From assembly GCA_039820405.1 (NCBI GenBank), contig JBCBQC010000069.1, forward strand, positions 1 through 34,773: DNA of 34,773 nucleotides. The letters are read 5' to 3'. Positions 30,797-34,773 of this stretch are shown here, one piece after another. This stretch comes from CALLVY01 sp937899855. Its GTDB lineage: Bacteria > Bacteroidota > Bacteroidia > Chitinophagales > Saprospiraceae. A program made the translations under genes and the position numbers. Within the stretch, counting starts at the first letter, position 1; every line of letters begins with the position of its first letter. The notes beneath the pieces are model-generated. The model was not told the DNA's origin. It saw only the letters and a program-made list of their open reading frames with translations, and did not search any database.

Positions 30797-31318
30797 CTAT
30801 TCCTCCCAGCGCTTTTCCAGGATGTACATCTTTTGATACGCAGGATGGACGAGTTCAAAATCAAGCTGGGTCCGGTCGATGGCTTGATAACCAAACTTTT
30901 GGTAAAAGCCCAACGCGGGGCTACTGTCCACTACCTTTAGCCAAATCGCCTCCTTACCCAATTGGCGGGCCCGCTGCTCCGCGTAGTGCAGCAAGCAGCG
31001 CCCCAAGCCTTTTCCCTTGACCTGGGGATGGAGGTAAATCCGTTCCAACTCCGCAGCGGACTCGACACCCGAAGTGGGCCAGTGCTGATGGACGTTGAGC
31101 TTGAGCATGCCCCGAATTTTTCCCTCCACTCGGATTCCGTAAAACTCCGCCCCCGCGGTAGCCATCTCCCCACGCAACCGCTCGGGATGCAAGGCCTCCG
31201 CCAGATAGCGCTCTCCCCCATCGCGCCACAGGTGGGTGTAATGCGCCAAATACGAGGCCCGCACCAGCTCGATGAGGGTGGGAATATCATTTTCGATACA
31301 GCGCTTGATGGAAGTCAT
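30797..31318 (-). CDS. GNAT family N-acetyltransferase
   Basis: A 173-residue acetyltransferase. The acetyl-CoA pyrophosphate loop is visible at HPQVKGKGLGRCLLHYAEQRA (about 96-116), followed by IWLKV and LGFYQKFGYQ typical of motif B. The start is the ATG at 31316-31318, 14 bp after the gingipain-fold gene, and it is probably translated from the same transcript. The open frame extends further upstream only as a shadow of that gene. Acceptor substrate unknown. Confidence 0.85.
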   Translation of the reverse strand: MTSIKRCIENDIPTLIELVRASYLAHYTHLWRDGGERYLAEALHPERLRGEMATAGAEFYGIRVEGKIRGMLKLNVHQHWPTSGVESAAELERIYLHPQVKGKGLGRCLLHYAEQRARQLGKEAIWLKVVDSSPALGFYQKFGYQAIDRTQLDFELVHPAYQKMYILEKRWEE

Positions 31319-31332
31319 CCCAGGGCTTTCCA

Positions 31333-33387
31333 CTACTCCAAGATGATTTTGCGGTAAGTCCGCTCCTCCCCCAGCTGCACCTCCAGGAAGTAGATACCCG
31401 TTGGAAAAGCCGCCACCTCCAGGCGAACGGGATGGGAGGGGGGTTCTGGCCAAGTGGCGACCCGACGACCGTCCAGGGTCCACAGACTCAGGGAACGAAT
31501 CGATGCGGGCGTTTCCACCGTCAGCCAGGTCCTACTCGGCTGGGGATACACCCGCAGCTCCACCTCGGCAAGGGGGGCGGCCGTACCCACGGTAAAGTTC
31601 CCCTGGATCAATTGCCCCAAGCTCGGTTGGAAAAAGTGCCCACTACCGGTAACCTGTAGGGCTACGGCTTTGACCAAATACCAATCGCCCCGCCGGTAAT
31701 CACGGTCCCGATACTGAGGCTCGGTGAGCAGGTTGGTCGTAATTTTTTCAAAAGGGCCCCACTCGGAATCGCTGCGGTAAACGTGGTAACCGCGCAAATT
31801 GGAATCCGGCGAAGGCGACCAGTTCAGGACGGCCGCCTCCGTACCCGCCGCAATGCGCAAGTCCCCCACCGGCGCGACCTGGTACAGCCGCAGGGTGGGA
31901 TCGCCGTATAGGGCAAAGTGGCTGCGGTTCCACCACTCGGAACTGTCGAAATCTTGGGGGGGCTTTTCCAGGGTAGGACGATCCACCGCGTGGTTGATGA
32001 TGGGCAAGAGGGCCTCACCGAGGGGCATTCCCAAACCCGCTCGGTGGAAAATGTTGAGCCCGGTGGTGGTCCACCAGGTGACCAGGCATTTGGACTCCAC
32101 CCCCAGCAAAGCCCGAATCCGACTGTACACCGACTGGCGTTGTGGCAAATCGCCAAAGCCCCAGTAACTCTGATCGCTGGTAAAGACGGTAGCCTCCATC
32201 CCGTGGGTCCGCCACGCTTCGATGGAAGGGACGAATTGGTTTTGCAGGTACAGTTGAAAGGGGCCGTTTTCACTTACCCAACGCGGATGATTGCCCCCAT
32301 CGTAGTTTTGCACCACCTCCGCCGAGCTGGAGATACTGGGCAAACTGCGGAAGGCACCATCGTTGGAATTGTCGTAACCACGGAAGAAGGCCGTCCGCTT
32401 TCCCATGTCCCAGCCGGGAGCCACTCGGCGGTAGCGACTGAGACGATCCAGATAATTGCCCAGCAGGCTCATCTCATCGGCGGTCAGGTCGGTCAGATCC
32501 GCAAAGTCGACCCGGCCGAAAGCCAGTTCGACGGGGGAGGGCAGGAAATCTTGATCCCACTTGAAATCGCCCGGGCGGTTGACGAGCAGGGGATCGACCA
32601 GATTACCAGGGTCGTAATCTAGGGTATCGGTAAAGTGGCCGTCCAGGTCGGCGTAGAAGGCATCACAGCCCCGGGCGCCCCGGTTTTCGGCGTGCAGGTC
32701 CGGTGCCGGAATGGGCTGGGCGCCGCAGCGCGGCAGGGGGACGTGCCCCAGGATCAACAATTGACGGGGCTTGTCATCGGCGGGGGCTTGGTCGTAAATG
32801 GCCTGGATGGCCGCGCGAATGCTCAGTACCTCCGCACCACTGTCCCAGCTGCTGGCCCGCGCCACCACCAGTTCTTCCACCCACCAACCATCAGCGGTCA
32901 AGTCGCGTTTGAGCCCTGCGTAGGCTTCCGGGATGGCTGAGGGGACATCGGCCGCCACCAGTAAAATCATCCGTCCTTGGACTTCGGTACGGTCCACGAG
33001 GTTGGCCGCGGCGGCGTAGCCAATCGCATCGTAGCTACTCCCGCGAAATTGCCAAGTGTTCCGCCGCCGCAATTGGTATTCCCACTGTTGACCCCGCGGG
33101 AGCCCCCGGTCGAGGTAGGAGGGCGTTCCCGGAGGTAGATCGAGCACCACCGTCTCCCATACGGGCTGGGATACTCCGAGTGGCCGACGGTAAATGCTGG
33201 TAGGAAATTGGGCGTTGTCCGATGCGTCGAGCAGGCGAATCTCCACTTCCCCGCGATCGGTATCGACCTGGGTTTCGGCCAAGCATACCCGGCGTCCGTT
33301 GTTGTTAAAATCAAAGTCGTAGGACTGTGCCGGCAGCAGCGGCACCATTGCCAGGGCAATCCACAATTGTACCCAATACGATTTCAT
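31333..33387 (-). CDS. T9SS-secreted gingipain-fold (peptidase C25-like) protein
   Basis: A 684-residue secreted protein (a GTG four codons upstream is possible). Signal peptide about 1-20. Residues about 135-505 read as a C25-like caspase fold: VQGRMILLVAADV, GARGCDAFYADLDGHFTD, VELAFGRVDFADLTDLT, and NRSHFALYGDPTLRLYQVAP, the usual end of this fold. An FnIII domain (about 507-588) and a type A T9SS sorting domain (about 610-684: VYPQPSRTWLTV ... GIYFLEVQLG ... YRKIILE) follow. The catalytic Cys/His dyad is not obvious: the region expected to hold the Cys reads KCLVTWWTTTGLN, with the Cys displaced from the position before the Gly, and no GHG follows the central strand. It may be a pseudoprotease. 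Confidence 0.75.
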   Translation of the reverse strand: MKSYWVQLWIALAMVPLLPAQSYDFDFNNNGRRVCLAETQVDTDRGEVEIRLLDASDNAQFPTSIYRRPLGVSQPVWETVVLDLPPGTPSYLDRGLPRGQQWEYQLRRRNTWQFRGSSYDAIGYAAAANLVDRTEVQGRMILLVAADVPSAIPEAYAGLKRDLTADGWWVEELVVARASSWDSGAEVLSIRAAIQAIYDQAPADDKPRQLLILGHVPLPRCGAQPIPAPDLHAENRGARGCDAFYADLDGHFTDTLDYDPGNLVDPLLVNRPGDFKWDQDFLPSPVELAFGRVDFADLTDLTADEMSLLGNYLDRLSRYRRVAPGWDMGKRTAFFRGYDNSNDGAFRSLPSISSSAEVVQNYDGGNHPRWVSENGPFQLYLQNQFVPSIEAWRTHGMEATVFTSDQSYWGFGDLPQRQSVYSRIRALLGVESKCLVTWWTTTGLNIFHRAGLGMPLGEALLPIINHAVDRPTLEKPPQDFDSSEWWNRSHFALYGDPTLRLYQVAPVGDLRIAAGTEAAVLNWSPSPDSNLRGYHVYRSDSEWGPFEKITTNLLTEPQYRDRDYRRGDWYLVKAVALQVTGSGHFFQPSLGQLIQGNFTVGTAAPLAEVELRVYPQPSRTWLTVETPASIRSLSLWTLDGRRVATWPEPPSHPVRLEVAAFPTGIYFLEVQLGEERTYRKIILE

Positions 33388-33482
33388 CGGCAGATTCACT
33401 TTGCATTTGGTGAGTTGGCTTTCAAGTTAAGAAAAGTGTGAGAAAGGAAGCCCCGGGAAGGCCTTAAATGTCGATACCAAAC

Positions 33483-33512
33483 AAAAAGCCCCGAGCGCAA
33501 CACTCGGGGCTT
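33483..33512 (-). terminator. Rho-independent terminator of the pirin gene
   Basis: AAGCCCCGAG (33486-33495) and CTCGGGGCTT (33503-33512) form a perfect 10-bp stem with a 7-nt loop. On the minus strand five T residues follow (A-run 33483-33487). It lies 23 bp after the pirin stop. Confidence 0.9.
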
Positions 33513-33535
33513 GTTTCCCTCGGGAGGGGATGTTC

Positions 33536-34417
33536 CTAGGACAAATTCATGGGCACCTCCATCAATAATACCCGGGCCTTGCTATCCGCTTGTACCGAAA
33601 TCTCGTCGGTATTCCAGATGCCAAAACCATCACGGGCGTTCAAACTTTGTCCCTCAATGGTGACATTGCCTTCCAGTACAAAGGCGTAGACACCGTTTTC
33701 CTTGCGGTTGATCCGGTAGCGGTCGCTGGCTCCGGCTTCGAATTTACCCAGGTTGAACCAAGCATCCTGATTGATCCAGACGCCCTGATCGTCGGGGTTG
33801 GGGGACAGGATTTGGTAAAACTTATTGGCCGCCTCCACCTCGCGGACCGAAATTTGATCGTAGCGGGGTTCGACGTTTTTCTCGCGGGGAAAGACCCAGA
33901 TTTGCAAAAACTTCACCTCCTGGTCCTTATTCTTGTTGTATTCGCTGTGAAACACCCCGGTGCCGGCACTCATGGCCTGGACATCGCCTTCGCGAATGAC
34001 GGAGACGGTACCCATGCTGTCCTTGTGCTCCAGGTCGCCCGCCAGGGGAATGGAGATGATCTCCATGTTGTCGTGGGGGTGGGTGTTGAAGCCCCGGCCA
34101 CCGGCTACGGTATCGTCGTTGAGGACGCGCAGGGCGCCAAAGTGGACGCGCTCGGGGTTGTAGTAATTCGCGAAGCTAAAGGTATGGTGGCTTTTCAACC
34201 ATCCGTGGTCCGCGTGTCCACGGGTGTCGGCTTTGTGCAATACGGTATTCATTGTTATTTCCTCCTTATTTGGTAAGTGATTAAATCCGATGGGGGCCCG
34301 AAGTCGGTCGTAGGTCGACTGGAAATCGCCCTCTTTTTTGGCGTGGACAATGCGGGGCCCCAGTGAGGCAGCGGCGCCCGTCAAGAGGGCTTTTTTGATG
34401 AAGTCGCTACGTTTCAT
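33536..34417 (-). CDS. Pirin family cupin protein with signal-like N-terminus
   Basis: A 293-residue protein from the ATG at 34415-34417. Residues 1-55 include a signal-like segment (MKRSDFIKKALLTGAAASLG) resembling Bacteroidota Tat leaders, but with RS in place of the twin RR. From residue 56 (MNTVLHKADTRGHADHGWL) it is a standard pirin with two cupin domains, including the metal ligands of FNTHPHDNMEIISI and GTGVFHSEYN. Pirins bind Fe(II) and some oxidise quercetin. A strong AAGGAGG lies 8 nt before the internal ATG at 34252, so a 238-residue form could also be made. A terminator follows. Confidence 0.85.
   Translation of the reverse strand: MKRSDFIKKALLTGAAASLGPRIVHAKKEGDFQSTYDRLRAPIGFNHLPNKEEITMNTVLHKADTRGHADHGWLKSHHTFSFANYYNPERVHFGALRVLNDDTVAGGRGFNTHPHDNMEIISIPLAGDLEHKDSMGTVSVIREGDVQAMSAGTGVFHSEYNKNKDQEVKFLQIWVFPREKNVEPRYDQISVREVEAANKFYQILSPNPDDQGVWINQDAWFNLGKFEAGASDRYRINRKENGVYAFVLEGNVTIEGQSLNARDGFGIWNTDEISVQADSKARVLLMEVPMNLS
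34261..34267 (-). promoter_or_regulatory. Strong Shine-Dalgarno before an internal pirin start
   Basis: Minus-strand AAGGAGG, 8 nt before the ATG at 34250-34252. Strong Shine-Dalgarno sequences are rare in this window. The ATG coincides with the usual start of cytoplasmic pirins, so it argues for initiation there, alone or besides the upstream start. Confidence 0.65.
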
Positions 34418-34597
34418 GACTCGGGTTTTACGGGTTATTGAAATGGGTCGATGTACTTTCTGATACAAAGATGCGGAGAATAGGGACGGGAGGAAATATG
34501 AGAAGAAGAGGAAGACTTATAAAAATCCGACCACAGCGTCACAGTAGCTGCCAAACCCAACATTATATTAAGGTATGTTTGAAAATTATCCTTCGGC

Positions 34598-34624
34598 GCA
34601 TCTTTGGCATCTTTGGCATCTTTA
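34598..34624 (+). repeat. Three tandem 9-bp GCATCTTTG repeats
   Basis: GCATCTTTG occurs at 34598-34606 and 34607-34615, and GCATCTTTA at 34616-34624. The same nonamer lies inverted at 34466-34474, and again at 26361-26369 upstream of the coiled-coil gene. It resembles the -7 box (TATCTTTG). Confidence 0.7.
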
Positions 34625-34641
34625 TAACCTGGCTACCCGTC

Positions 34642-34688
34642 CGCTCTTTTTTCAGCCGTAGCTACGGCTACGCCAGAAAAAAGGAGCG
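34642..34688. repeat. Long imperfect inverted repeat near the window end
   Basis: CGCTCTTTTTTC (34642-34653) pairs with GAAAAAAGGAGCG (34676-34688) with a one-base bulge. Between them lies the perfect 16-bp palindrome AGCCGTAGCTACGGCT (34654-34669). It could be a terminator for a gene beyond the window or a dispersed palindromic element. Confidence 0.6.
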
Positions 34689-34773
34689 TCGAGCAGAACC
34701 AAAATCTGCTGAAGCTGCATCCAAAAATAGTTGTCAGGCACACCCTGATTAAATGGTCCATCCAAAACATCAC

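Larger units (their letters stand above)
34418..34773. other. Non-coding end of the window
   Basis: No convincing gene. An open frame at 34438-34752 on the plus strand has a random, basic composition and no family resemblance. The region holds the repeats at 34598-34624 and 34642-34688 and, on the minus strand, CATCTTTG (34473-34466), one base off the -7 consensus and possibly the pirin promoter. Confidence 0.5.

Noticed and set aside
34438..34752. 104-codon plus-strand frame at the window end
   Set aside because: It runs through the tandem repeats and the palindrome; the basic, random composition does not look coding.
1..34773. Mobile elements, CRISPR arrays and tRNA genes
   Set aside because: No transposase or integrase, no regularly spaced direct repeats and no tRNA-like T-arm sequences were recognised by eye; a tRNAscan or ISfinder run was not possible.

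Overview
The window reads as chromosomal DNA of a moderately GC-rich member of the Bacteroidota, most likely a Saprospiria/Lewinella-type marine bacterium. The grounds are many secreted proteins ending in type A Type IX secretion (T9SS) sorting domains, Bacteroidota-type promoters (TTTG ... TAnnTTTG) in place of E. coli-type ones, general lack of Shine-Dalgarno sequences, and families such as TIGR03643/DUF2805, DUF4846 and an anti-sigma/outer-membrane beta-barrel fusion. No tRNA, rRNA, CRISPR array, transposase or phage gene was seen.

Layout. 1-2922: tail of a possible gene, then two related T9SS cargo proteins on the minus strand. 3290-9347: minus-strand housekeeping run (guaA, a periplasmic-binding-fold lipoprotein, a succinate-semialdehyde-type dehydrogenase, a DUF4846 lipoprotein, trmH). 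9425-10603: an FtsX-like permease. 10593-13667: a tightly overlapping minus-strand operon of an ECF sigma factor, an anti-sigma-like protein predicted to span both membranes, and a T9SS-secreted protein. 13953-16187: an isolated domain normally fused to McrB-type ATPases, a small DUF2541 secreted protein, and a protein with a nucleoside-deoxyribosyltransferase-like effector domain. 16241-19332: a minus-strand operon of an HxlR regulator, aquaporin and 3-mercaptopyruvate sulfurtransferase, divergent from a small barrel-like protein and an NADP-binding reductase. 19627-22983: two 474-residue T9SS paralogues. 23046-26353: a membrane protein, a 5'-truncated DUF3052-like remnant and modABC (molybdate uptake). 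26410-34417: a coiled-coil secreted protein, a MarR-GNAT fusion, a T9SS propeller-like protein, TIGR03643, VOC and GNAT proteins, a gingipain-fold T9SS protein and a pirin.

How the genes work together. Eight of the genes encode secreted or surface proteins, so the region is largely devoted to the cell envelope. The strongest candidate for an unusual system is the sigma / dual-membrane anti-sigma / T9SS-cargo operon, a possible outside-to-nucleoid signalling relay of the kind described for Dma proteins in Bacteroides. A second, weaker candidate is the 13953-16187 cluster, in which two defence-associated domains lie within 1.5 kb of each other. All functional statements rest on sequence reading; no database search was run.
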